From positions 1-64,000 of the forward strand of contig JBBQJW010000013.1 of the NCBI GenBank assembly GCA_038326325.1: DNA of 64,000 nt, written 5' to 3'. The stretch comes from UBA10324 sp038326325. Its GTDB lineage: Bacteria; Bacteroidota; Bacteroidia; Chitinophagales; UBA10324. Shown here in pieces: positions 7,201 through 16,203 of the stretch. The position numbers and the translations under genes were made by a program. The notes beneath the pieces are model-generated. The model did no database searches, was not told the origin of the DNA, and saw only the letters and a list, made by a program, of their open reading frames with translations. Every line of letters starts with the position of its first letter. Within the stretch, counting starts at the first letter, position 1.

Positions 7201-10200
7201 ATGGCATCAATTAAAGAAAGAATAAATTTCGGCAAGCTGCAATTCGGAATAGATTATCCTGATTTTTTAGATATTCAGGTTGGGTCCTTTAAGGACTTTT
7301 TTCAGTTAGAGACCACACCTGAAAGCAGAAAGGGTGAAGGTCTTTTTCGCGTGTTTCAGGAAAACTTTCCTATCTCCGATGCGAGAAACATTTTCGTATT
7401 AGAGTTCTTAGATTACTACATTGATCCGCCACGGTATGACATTGAAGAATGTGTTGAGCGTGGTTTAACTTATAGTCTTCCGTTAAAAGCTCGCTTACGC
7501 TTGTCTTGTAACGATGAAGAACACATCGATTTCCAGACAATTGTTCAGGATGTTTTCTTAGGAAATATTCCATACATGACTCCTAAAGGAACTTTTGTTA
7601 TTAATGGTGCTGAGAGAGTGGTTGTGAGTCAATTACACCGTTCACCTGGAGTATTTTTTGGGCAATCATTACACCCGAATGGAACCAAGATTTACTCTGC
7701 CCGTGTGATTCCTTTCAAGGGCGCGTGGATGGAGTTTGCGACAGACATTAACAATGTCATGTTTGCTTACATTGATCGTAAAAAGAAATTCCCTGTAACC
7801 ACTTTGCTTCGTGCAATTGGTTACGATACGGATTCTGACATATTGAAATTATTTGACCTATCTGACGAAGTTCCTGCTAAGAAGGAAGGTTTAAAGAAAC
7901 AAATTGGTCGTCGTTTAGCGGCGCGTGTTTTAAGAAGTTGGGTTGAAGATTTTGTGGATGAAGATACAGGTGAAGTTGTAACCATTGAGCGTAACGAGGT
8001 AATACTTGAGCGTGATGTGGTGTTGACTGAAAAGAACATCGAACAGATTCTTGAAACAAAAATTGAAACTGTTGTTCTTCAAAAAGAAACTTCAGGTATT
8101 GATTATTCAATTATCTATAACACTTTAAATAAAGATACTTCTAACTCTGAGTTGGAAGCTTGTCAGTATATATATCGTCAGCTTCGTGGAACTGATGCGC
8201 CGGATGATGAAACAGCTCGTGGTATTATTGATAAGTTGTTCTTCTCCGATAAGCGTTATGATTTGGGTGAAGTTGGTCGTTATAAAATCAACCGTAAATT
8301 AGGTACACAGGAACACATCGAAAAAAAGGTCTTGACAAAAGCGGATGTTATCGCGATTGTAAGATACCTTGTTCAGTTAGTAAACGGTAAAGCCGAAATT
8401 GATGATATTGATCACCTGAGCAATCGTCGTGTTCGTACAGTTGGAGAACAACTGTATGCACAGTTTGGAGTTGGTCTTGCTCGTATGGCTCGTACCATTC
8501 GTGAGCGTATGAATGTTCGTGATAATGAGGTGTTCACCCCGATTGATTTGATTAATGCAAGAACCCTGTCTTCAGTAATTAATTCCTTCTTTGGAACAAG
8601 TCAGTTATCACAGTTCCTTGACCAAACGAATCCACTTTCTGAAATTACTAACAAGCGCCGTATTTCGGCACTTGGGCCTGGTGGTTTGTCAAGAGAGCGT
8701 GCGGGTTTCGAGGTTCGAGATGTTCACTATTCTCACTACGGAAGATTATGTACTATCGAAACACCTGAAGGACCAAACATTGGTTTGATTTCTACTCTTT
8801 GCGTTCACGCGAAGGTTAATGATAAAGGATTTATTGAAACACCCTACCTGAAAGTAACTGATGGTGGAGTTGATAAAAAGAAAGTTCAGTTCCTTACTGC
8901 CGAAGAGGAAGATGATAAGGTAATTGCGCAGGCGAATATTCCAATTGACTCAAAAGGAAAGTTCGAAGAAGAAAAAGTAAAATGTCGTCAGCAGGGGGAT
9001 TTTCCAATTGTTGAACCTGAAGCAGTACAGTTCATGGATGTTGCTCCGAACCAGATTGTTGGTGTGAGTGCGTCTTTGATTCCTTTCTTGGAACATGATG
9101 ATGCCAACCGTGCTTTGATGGGATCGAATATGCAGCGCCAAGCAGTTCCGCTTCTTCGTCCTTCTTCTCCGATTGTGGGAACAGGGTTGGAGCGTAAGAC
9201 AGCCTTAGATAGTCGCATGTTGATTAATGCCGATGGAAATGGTGTTGTTGAATATGTTGATGCGAATGAAATTCATGTTCGTTACGAAAGAACTGCTGAA
9301 CAACAGTTAGTAAGTTTCGAAGATGATGTGAAGATTTATAAACTGTTGAAATTCAGAAAGACAAACCAAAGCACATGTATAAACATTAAGCCGATTGTTA
9401 AGAAAGGCGATAAAGTAAAATCAGGAACAATTCTTTGCGAAGGTTATGCAACTGATAAAGGTGAATTGGCACTTGGACAAAACCTTCAGGTAGCATTCAT
9501 GCCATGGAAAGGTTACAACTATGAGGATGCGATTGTAATTTCTGAACGCGTTGTGCTGGAAGATATTTTCACAAGCATACACATTGACGAATATGAAATA
9601 GAAGTTCGAGATACAAAATTGGGTGAAGAAGAATTAACTCAGGATATTCCAAATGTTAGTGAAGAATCAACCAAGAACTTAGATGAGAATGGAATTATTC
9701 GTGTAGGTGCCCATGTAGGTGAAGGAGATATTCTGATTGGTAAAATCACTCCAAAAGGAGAGACAGATCCGACACCTGAAGAAAAACTTTTGCGCGCCAT
9801 CTTCGGTGACAAAGCCGGTGATGTAAAAGATGCTTCTTTAAAAGCACCTCCAAGTACCGAAGGTGTTATAATTGATAAAAAACTTTTCTCACGAGCTAAG
9901 AAGGATAAGAATTCCAAAGTAAGAGAGAAAACCGCTCTTGATAAATTAGATAAGGAGTTTGAAAAAAGTGCTGATAATCTGAAGGATATTCTTATCGAGA
10001 AGTTGTTGAAAATGGTGAAGGATAAAACTTCAAAAGGAATTAACAACCTGTATCGTGAAGTAGTATTGGTAAAAGGTGTAAAGCTCACCGCGAAAGCATT
10101 GGGTGAAGTTGATTTCTTACAAGTTGATCCTTCTGAATGGACTTCGGAAGAAGATACTAATTCAATGATAAAAGTTCTTCTTCACAACTATCAGATAAAG

Positions 10201-10998
10201 TATAATGAAGAACTTGGTCGTTTCAAGCGCGAGAAATTCAACATCAGTATTGGTGATGAATTACCTTCAGGTGTATTGAAACTCGCTAAAGTATATCTCG
10301 CTAAAAAGCGTAAGCTGAAAGTAGGAGATAAGATGGCGGGCCGTCACGGAAACAAGGGTATCGTTGCTAAGATTGTGCGTGTTGAAGACATGCCTTTCCT
10401 CGAAGATGGAACTCCTGTTGATATTGTTCTTAACCCACTTGGTGTGCCTTCTCGTATGAACCTCGGACAGATTTATGAAACTGTTCTTGGCTGGGCTGGA
10501 AAGAAATTAGGATTGAAATTCTCAACTCCCATTTTCGATGGTGCTTCTCTTGAAGAAATTGACAGCTACATTAAGAAAGCCGACTTACCACTTTACGGAC
10601 AAACATTCTTGTACGATGGAGAAACAGGAGATCGGTTCCATCAGAAAGCAACTGTAGGTGTTATTTATATGTTAAAACTATCACACATGGTTGATGATAA
10701 GATGCACGCCCGTTCAATAGGTCCATACTCTCTTATAACTCAGCAACCACTTGGAGGTAAAGCTCAGTTCGGAGGTCAGCGTTTTGGAGAGATGGAGGTT
10801 TGGGCACTCGAAGCATATGGTGCTGCAAACATTCTTCAGGAATTGCTTACCATCAAATCTGATGATATCGTTGGTCGTTCGAAAGCTTATGAAGCAATTG
10901 TTAAAGGTGAAAATCCACCAAAGCCAACTGTACCTGAATCATTCAATGTATTGGTTCATGAGCTACGCGGCTTAGCACTTGACTTGAAGTTTGATTAA
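7201..10998 (+). CDS. rpoB: RNA polymerase beta subunit
   Basis: This 1,265-residue beta subunit has its main conserved blocks in order: the rifampicin-pocket block FFGTSQLSQFLDQTNPL from about residue 462, GLSRERAGFEVRDVH, then KVGDKMAGRHGNKG near residue 1040, and the C-terminal PESFNVLVHELRGLALDL. I start at ATG 7201 (MASIKERINFG); an in-frame ATG at 7153 falls inside the preceding hairpin. The residue equivalent to E. coli His526 is Asn484. The gene is followed by a terminator, not by rpoC. It has no TGTWACA motif in 3.8 kb. Confidence 0.97.
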   Translation: MASIKERINFGKLQFGIDYPDFLDIQVGSFKDFFQLETTPESRKGEGLFRVFQENFPISDARNIFVLEFLDYYIDPPRYDIEECVERGLTYSLPLKARLRLSCNDEEHIDFQTIVQDVFLGNIPYMTPKGTFVINGAERVVVSQLHRSPGVFFGQSLHPNGTKIYSARVIPFKGAWMEFATDINNVMFAYIDRKKKFPVTTLLRAIGYDTDSDILKLFDLSDEVPAKKEGLKKQIGRRLAARVLRSWVEDFVDEDTGEVVTIERNEVILERDVVLTEKNIEQILETKIETVVLQKETSGIDYSIIYNTLNKDTSNSELEACQYIYRQLRGTDAPDDETARGIIDKLFFSDKRYDLGEVGRYKINRKLGTQEHIEKKVLTKADVIAIVRYLVQLVNGKAEIDDIDHLSNRRVRTVGEQLYAQFGVGLARMARTIRERMNVRDNEVFTPIDLINARTLSSVINSFFGTSQLSQFLDQTNPLSEITNKRRISALGPGGLSRERAGFEVRDVHYSHYGRLCTIETPEGPNIGLISTLCVHAKVNDKGFIETPYLKVTDGGVDKKKVQFLTAEEEDDKVIAQANIPIDSKGKFEEEKVKCRQQGDFPIVEPEAVQFMDVAPNQIVGVSASLIPFLEHDDANRALMGSNMQRQAVPLLRPSSPIVGTGLERKTALDSRMLINADGNGVVEYVDANEIHVRYERTAEQQLVSFEDDVKIYKLLKFRKTNQSTCINIKPIVKKGDKVKSGTILCEGYATDKGELALGQNLQVAFMPWKGYNYEDAIVISERVVLEDIFTSIHIDEYEIEVRDTKLGEEELTQDIPNVSEESTKNLDENGIIRVGAHVGEGDILIGKITPKGETDPTPEEKLLRAIFGDKAGDVKDASLKAPPSTEGVIIDKKLFSRAKKDKNSKVREKTALDKLDKEFEKSADNLKDILIEKLLKMVKDKTSKGINNLYREVVLVKGVKLTAKALGEVDFLQVDPSEWTSEEDTNSMIKVLLHNYQIKYNEELGRFKREKFNISIGDELPSGVLKLAKVYLAKKRKLKVGDKMAGRHGNKGIVAKIVRVEDMPFLEDGTPVDIVLNPLGVPSRMNLGQIYETVLGWAGKKLGLKFSTPIFDGASLEEIDSYIKKADLPLYGQTFLYDGETGDRFHQKATVGVIYMLKLSHMVDDKMHARSIGPYSLITQQPLGGKAQFGGQRFGEMEVWALEAYGAANILQELLTIKSDDIVGRSKAYEAIVKGENPPKPTVPESFNVLVHELRGLALDLKFD

Positions 10999-11021
10999 CT
11001 GTAACAGTTTAATAAAAATGC

Positions 11022-11053
11022 AAAAGGGCTTTCCAACTTGGGAAGCCCTTTTT
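11022..11053 (+). terminator. Terminator after rpoB
   Basis: GGGCTTTCC (11026-11034) pairs with GGGAAGCCC (11040-11048), with one G-T wobble, a five-base loop and a T-tract. It closes the operon right after rpoB. A full 13-base AACTGTAACAGTT palindrome lies between the stop codon and this hairpin. Confidence 0.85.
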
Positions 11054-11183
11054 GTAAGAAAAAAAATGTGTAAATTTTCAAATGTTTTTTTACTCTTAAT
11101 GGTTGATTTTATTGCACTTTTTCAGGATGCTTAATCAACTATTAACAATCATCACATTCACTTTTTCTATATTGCGCGTCGAA

Positions 11184-13289
11184 ATGAGCAATAAGATTTT
11201 TGCAATCGGTTATAAATTATTTGTGATTCAGCTATTGGTGTTTGTAGTAATTACAAGTGTAACAGCCCAATCTTCCTTTGAAAAAAAAACAGTTAATATC
11301 GGCAACATAGGAATGACTATTTCTAATTTCGGAACCATCGGCGATCCTGTTATCATTAGTAACCCCGATGCTGAACCATCACTCGAATATCCGATTAACT
11401 CAGGCATAGAACACTTATTCGAAGGCGGAATATGGATAGGCGCAACTGTTAATGGACAGACTGTTACATCTACTGCATCGGTTGATGCCGCGAGTGGTTA
11501 CACCACCGGAGCCGCCGGCTTTGAATTCAGCGCTCCTGTTGGAAGTAGCATAACGGAGCGGTCAACTATCACGAGCAGCGATCATTATTCGCCCGAAGCC
11601 GTTTCGCATCAGGATTTTGTGATGGACTTTTCAGATGCTAACACAATTATTCCCGGTACTACTATTCCAATTACCGACCACACCATACCGTTACATGCTG
11701 ATGTTCACCTCGAATCGTATGCGTGGAATTATTCATTCGCCGATTACTTCGTCATTCTCAATTACACCATCACAAACAATTCAACTCAAACATGGGATAG
11801 CGTTTACATGGGTTTGTGGACCGACCTTGTTATTCGCAATGTGAATGTTGCTACTGATAATGGTTCTGCTTACTTCAGCAAGGGTGGAACAGGCTACATC
11901 GATTCGCTTTATGCGTTGTATGCTTATGATGTGAATGGCGATCCGGGTTACACCAACTCTTATGGCGCAACTCAGTTTCTTGGAATTGAATGGCGCAATC
12001 AATTTTTTCATCCACATAATGCTTCTGCATTTTTGTCGCAGGGATTAACTCCCCCACAAGTGAATGCAAATTTCTGGAAGTATAAGGTTGATTCTTATAT
12101 GGGCACTTTCCCGGCTGACGACCTTTTAAAGTATAATCGATTGTCGACTTCTCAGGATTTTGCTGATCAAAGTTTTGTGAATCAATTAAGCACTCCTGAT
12201 AATCGTGTCGATTTAATTTCCGCAGGGCCATTAAAAGAAATTTTACCCGGAGAGAAAATTCAATTCACTGTTGCAGTTGTATGTGCAGCGCAATTACCAG
12301 CAAGTTCTCTTGATGCGCCTGAAGCAAGAACAGAATTAAATCAACATCTTGGTTGGGCAAAGCGAACTTATCTAGGAGAAGATGTAAATGAAAACGGAAT
12401 TTTGGATTCAGGTGAAGACATAAATAATAATCAACTACTCGATCGCTTTATTCTTCCATCACCACCTGCTGACCCACTTGTAAAAATGGTTCCATCAGTA
12501 GGAGCCGTTGATATTTACTGGGATGATGCCGCCGAAAACTCTATTGACCCCATTAGCAAACAAAAGGATTTTGAAGGATACAGAATTTACAGAAGCAATG
12601 CCGGTGATGATATAAATGTGCAAACAGCCGGCAACACAAATCAAATTGCACAATGGGATAAAGCAGGAAACGCAATTGGATACAACAATGGTTTTGAACC
12701 GATAAAACTTTCATCCCCCAAAACTTTTGAAGGAGATAATACTACTTACAATTATCATTATCGGGTTGAAGGTTTGCTCAATGGCTGGCAATATGTTTTT
12801 GTGATTACCTCTTTTGATGAAGGAAATAAAGAATTGAATTTGGGTTCGTTGGAATCTTCTTTCACAACTAATACTTATAGAGTGTTTTGTGGAACTGAAG
12901 TAAAAATTTATGACTCAAAAAAAGATTCGCTTAAACCAGGAGTTTATCCGAACCCTTATCACATACAAGCGGCCTGGGATTGGAGCGCTGCGCAATCACG
13001 GAGAATTTGTTTTTATAATTTACCGGAGCGATGTACTATAACAGTTTACACTTCGGCTGGCGATGTGGTAAAAGTGTTACACCACGAAAAAAATTATAGC
13101 GGCGAAGATGCGCAATGGTTCAGCAATTATGCTGGCAATGCAAGCGACCGTGTTTTATCTGGCGGAGAACATTACTGGGATGTGTTAAGTGAAAGCAAGC
13201 AAGCAGTTTCGCAGGGAATTTATTTATTTTCAGTTAAAGATATTGAGACAGGAATAGTAAAGACAGGTACATTTGTCATCGAACGATAA
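11184..13289 (+). CDS. Large secreted protein with Ca-binding-like repeat and C-terminal sorting region
   Basis: About 701 residues. I start at ATG 11184 (MSNKIFAIGYK), which gives a compact signal peptide ending TSVTAQ. The N-terminal half is a beta-rich domain without a name I recognise. Near residue 410 the segment DVNENGILDSGEDINNNQLLD has the Asp/Asn spacing of thrombospondin type 3 or EF-hand calcium loops (shown up to that length only). A fibronectin-like module (DFEGYRIYRSNAG) follows, and the last 110 residues begin VYPNPY and end GTFVIER, a T9SS or FlgD-like C-terminal domain. Likely surface-displayed; role unknown. It lies where rpoC would be expected. Confidence 0.75.
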   Translation: MSNKIFAIGYKLFVIQLLVFVVITSVTAQSSFEKKTVNIGNIGMTISNFGTIGDPVIISNPDAEPSLEYPINSGIEHLFEGGIWIGATVNGQTVTSTASVDAASGYTTGAAGFEFSAPVGSSITERSTITSSDHYSPEAVSHQDFVMDFSDANTIIPGTTIPITDHTIPLHADVHLESYAWNYSFADYFVILNYTITNNSTQTWDSVYMGLWTDLVIRNVNVATDNGSAYFSKGGTGYIDSLYALYAYDVNGDPGYTNSYGATQFLGIEWRNQFFHPHNASAFLSQGLTPPQVNANFWKYKVDSYMGTFPADDLLKYNRLSTSQDFADQSFVNQLSTPDNRVDLISAGPLKEILPGEKIQFTVAVVCAAQLPASSLDAPEARTELNQHLGWAKRTYLGEDVNENGILDSGEDINNNQLLDRFILPSPPADPLVKMVPSVGAVDIYWDDAAENSIDPISKQKDFEGYRIYRSNAGDDINVQTAGNTNQIAQWDKAGNAIGYNNGFEPIKLSSPKTFEGDNTTYNYHYRVEGLLNGWQYVFVITSFDEGNKELNLGSLESSFTTNTYRVFCGTEVKIYDSKKDSLKPGVYPNPYHIQAAWDWSAAQSRRICFYNLPERCTITVYTSAGDVVKVLHHEKNYSGEDAQWFSNYAGNASDRVLSGGEHYWDVLSESKQAVSQGIYLFSVKDIETGIVKTGTFVIER

Positions 13290-13331
13290 TAGAATTCAAA
13301 AAATAAAAATCAAAAAACCAAAACATAAATC

Positions 13332-15464
13332 ATGAAGAAAATTTTTTCCATTTTACTTTTCCTTTCTCCAACAATTCTTTTCGCTCAAACATATCCACTT
13401 GTGAGCATTCACAATCTGCAATATGTAGATGATCAGAATCTCGGAAACGGGGTTGATTCTGCTTTGCTTTATGTCGGTGACACAGTGCAGGTAGAAGGTG
13501 TTGTTATCTTTGATCCATGTGCTTATGGTCAGAGTACAACTGGTAGTCGTGTAGGCACTTTTTTAGCTGATCCGAATTCAACTGGTGGTTGGAGCGCGAT
13601 TCATGTAATTATGGATCCTGCTGCTATTGGTTATGGCAGTGGACCAACAGCTGTTGCGCTAATGAATACTGACATATTGTTTCAGGATAATTTCGTTTAT
13701 GGAAATACAGTAAAAGCAACCGGAATACTTTCCCACTTTTCAAATAACACTCAGCTATTGTTGCTGCCGATTCCATCAACTGTAACAAGTATTTCAAATC
13801 CTGTTCCTGCTCCAATTATAATTCCGATTGACACTTTTGAAGTGAGCGACGGACAAGGCGGGCAAACAATTCAAATTCCATCAGGAGAAAAATATGAAGG
13901 AGTTTATGTTGAGATGCAGAATGTGCGTGTGGTTGATGTAACAGTTGTAAGTGGCGGCACAAGAATCAACTGGAGTTTGCAGGATAATTTCGGAAACAAA
14001 ATAAAAATCCGCGACATGAGCGGCTGGATTCGGAATGATACGGCTGATAATTTTTGTACATCATCAGGAAGTTTTTCTCCGGCACCGTTTGATACGCCGG
14101 TTGTGAATTCAGTTCTTGCTTTTGTAAAAGGGGTAATCATCGAATACAAAACAACAACTGGCCCTTTCGAATATTGGTTAGCACCTTTAACATTAAGTGA
14201 TATTGGCCCGACTACTTACGCGGCGCCAACTATCCTTTCAACTTCATTGAGCAATCCGGTTCCTTCAACGACGCAAACACAAACTGTTACAGCACACATT
14301 ACTGACGATCAATCAGTGGCTTCTGCTGTTTTATATTATGCAAGCGGCTTAATGAATAATAGTTTCACTCCTGTAACAATGACAAACACGAGTGGAACAA
14401 TCTGGACTGCAACTATTCCTGCAATTGGTCCGGACAGCACCTATGTGAAGTACTGGATTAAAGCAACCGATAATCAAGGGTACTATACAAATTTCCCCGA
14501 TTCATTAGGAACAAATAGTTTTTACTTGGTGAAGAATGCGGGTATCACGAGCCTTACTCAATTGAATATTAACCCACTCAACTATTTCAGTTCGCCTTAT
14601 GTGAATGAAATAATCACGAACATGAATGCTTCAGGAACTGTTGTGAGCACTACAAGTTTGTATGATGAGGGAAGAGTGTTTATTCAGGATGCTCAGATCC
14701 CATGGTCGGGCATTGCGTTGAAAGGGTCTAACATTTACACCTTGCATCGCGGCGATAGAATCAATATTACTAAAGCAAAAGTGATTGAAGACTTTGGTGT
14801 AACATCTTTAGATAGTGCAACCTTTACAGTTACGGGTCAGCTTCCTGAGATACTTCCGATTTTCGGAATACCAATCGATAGTGTTATTGGAGGAAGATAT
14901 CTGTACACCGAAAAATATGAAGGCATGTTGCTCGGTTACGATACGGTCTATGCTGTAAGTACAAATCCTGATGCTCCAAGTAATTTTGGCGAGTGGAAAG
15001 TTTATTACAATACCTCAACTACTTCTGGTCTTCGTTGCGATGATGAGTCGAATGATATTGGTGCAACATTCAACACCGATTCGTTGCAGTTGAATCAACA
15101 ACTTGATTATGTATACGGAATTCTGACCCGCGCTTTCAGTAACTGGAAATTGTTGCCGCGCAATTTGAATGACATTGCAGGATTCCACACCATCACAATT
15201 GGTATTGATGAGTTGGGAAAGGAAAATAATTTCTGGAGTATTTATCCCAACCCGATGAACGACCAACTTATGATTAATTATTCAGGAAATTCAAATAACA
15301 TTTTCATTGAGTTGTTTGATGCAGCAGGAAGAAAAGTATTGGAGCAGAAAAATAATTCGATAAATATTTTTCTCGATGTTCACTCTCTTTCTTCCGGAAC
15401 CTATTTCTTACAAATGAATGATGGAACAAGTGCTGTTCATTCAAAAGTTGTTAAGCTGAAATAG
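13332..15464 (+). CDS. Secreted multidomain protein with T9SS type A sorting domain
   Basis: This 710-residue protein has a clear signal peptide ending LFAQ. The N-terminal 250 residues alternate beta strands around VGDTVQVEGVV and YGNTVKATGI, resembling the OB-fold modules of secreted nucleases. Residues about 300-400 are Ig/Big-like. A second OB-like part follows, and the final 75 residues (WSIYPNPMNDQL to VVKLK) are a type A sorting domain. The neighbour upstream is another T9SS substrate 42 bp away, so co-transcription is likely. No catalytic motif is visible. Confidence 0.78.
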   Translation: MKKIFSILLFLSPTILFAQTYPLVSIHNLQYVDDQNLGNGVDSALLYVGDTVQVEGVVIFDPCAYGQSTTGSRVGTFLADPNSTGGWSAIHVIMDPAAIGYGSGPTAVALMNTDILFQDNFVYGNTVKATGILSHFSNNTQLLLLPIPSTVTSISNPVPAPIIIPIDTFEVSDGQGGQTIQIPSGEKYEGVYVEMQNVRVVDVTVVSGGTRINWSLQDNFGNKIKIRDMSGWIRNDTADNFCTSSGSFSPAPFDTPVVNSVLAFVKGVIIEYKTTTGPFEYWLAPLTLSDIGPTTYAAPTILSTSLSNPVPSTTQTQTVTAHITDDQSVASAVLYYASGLMNNSFTPVTMTNTSGTIWTATIPAIGPDSTYVKYWIKATDNQGYYTNFPDSLGTNSFYLVKNAGITSLTQLNINPLNYFSSPYVNEIITNMNASGTVVSTTSLYDEGRVFIQDAQIPWSGIALKGSNIYTLHRGDRINITKAKVIEDFGVTSLDSATFTVTGQLPEILPIFGIPIDSVIGGRYLYTEKYEGMLLGYDTVYAVSTNPDAPSNFGEWKVYYNTSTTSGLRCDDESNDIGATFNTDSLQLNQQLDYVYGILTRAFSNWKLLPRNLNDIAGFHTITIGIDELGKENNFWSIYPNPMNDQLMINYSGNSNNIFIELFDAAGRKVLEQKNNSINIFLDVHSLSSGTYFLQMNDGTSAVHSKVVKLK

Positions 15465-15481
15465 ACCCAATTGGAAAAAAT

Positions 15482-15517
15482 AGAAGCCGCTCCGATAATT
15501 TTCGGAGCGGCTTTTTT
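15482..15517 (+). terminator. Terminator after the T9SS gene pair
   Basis: AAGCCGCTCCGA (15484-15495) pairs perfectly with TCGGAGCGGCTT (15502-15513), with a six-base loop and a T-tract. Confidence 0.9.
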
Positions 15518-15673
15518 ATTTTATCAGATTTAATTTTTTTCACAATACTCATTATTAAGTGCTGCTAGTTATTACTTCGCAATTCGGACTAAAAGACGGC
15601 TGAAGGAATTTCTTCTTCCAGCAGTTAGTGTTAAAATACTTAGTGTTTAGGAAATATATTTTCTATGGTTAGT

Positions 15674-15815
15674 TTTTTACCACTTTAACTGTTTGTATGT
15701 TTTGGTTTTGCTTAATGCGAACGAAGAAAGCACCTACAGGTAATCGGGATTAACAACTGTAATTTGATTTAGGTTGTCTTCAGGAATTTACTGAATTAAT
15801 TTATCAATCATTTCA
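15674..15815 (-). pseudogene. Decayed T9SS sorting-domain fragment
   Basis: Read on the minus strand, 15815-15674 gives VQVYEMIDKLIQ, then after stops and frame slips IPEDNLNQITVVNPDYL, GAFFVRIKQNQNIQTVKVV and a terminal lysine. This matches the body and end of a type A sorting domain (a hydrophobic strand, GAFFVRI for the usual GxYFVRI, then VKVVK), but it is broken by stops and frame slips. Confidence 0.55.
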
Positions 15816-15832
15816 TAAACCTGAACCTTAAT

Positions 15833-16030
15833 ATTCGCGGCGCAAAAGATGATAAACTAACTGTTACACTTACTGATGCTTCGAGCAAACAGGTTTTAAG
15901 TTCAACTGTTACACCTGACTCCGATAATTTTTATTTCATAATAAACACTAACCTAACGCAAAACAGACAGCCGATATTACATGGCTGAAATAATAAAGAA
16001 CGGAAAAGTTTATTCGAAAAGCGTGGTACT
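15833..16030 (+). pseudogene. Second decayed sorting-domain fragment, opposite strand
   Basis: On the plus strand the segment reads NIRGAKDDKLTVTLTDASS, then KQVLSSTVTP, and in a shifted frame NGKVYSKSVVLQ followed by a stop. These are the strand pattern and basic VYSKSVVLQ-like end of a T9SS sorting domain. No start or signal peptide exists. Two TGTWACA copies (15862, 15907) lie 45 bp apart inside it. Confidence 0.5.
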
Positions 16031-16132
16031 GCAATGAGCAATGGAGAACTAAGAGTGAAGAACGAAGTAAGATTGCTGCTTAATGCAGTGTAGAATTAAA
16101 AGTGAAGAGTGAAAAACTCTGCGTTCTTCACA

Positions 16133-16172
16133 AAAAAAATCCGCGCAACTGTAACAGTCGTGCGGATTTTTT
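16133..16172. terminator. Bidirectional terminator with motif in its loop
   Basis: AAAATCCGC pairs with GCGGATTTT; both sides have A/T tracts, so it can stop the S74 gene from the right and plus-strand transcripts from the left. The loop contains AACTGTAACAGT, a nearly complete copy of the dispersed palindrome. Confidence 0.8.
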
Positions 16173-16203
16173 CATACTAACGACAATTCTAATGTCAGAA
16201 AAT

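Noticed and set aside
8755..8765. Thr for Pro560 in RpoB as a resistance change
   Set aside because: The known resistance site is Pro564, which is conserved; position 560 is not an established determinant.
11184..13289. Divergent rpoC remnant after rpoB
   Set aside because: The protein has a signal peptide and sorting-like domain and none of the rpoC motifs such as NADFDGD.
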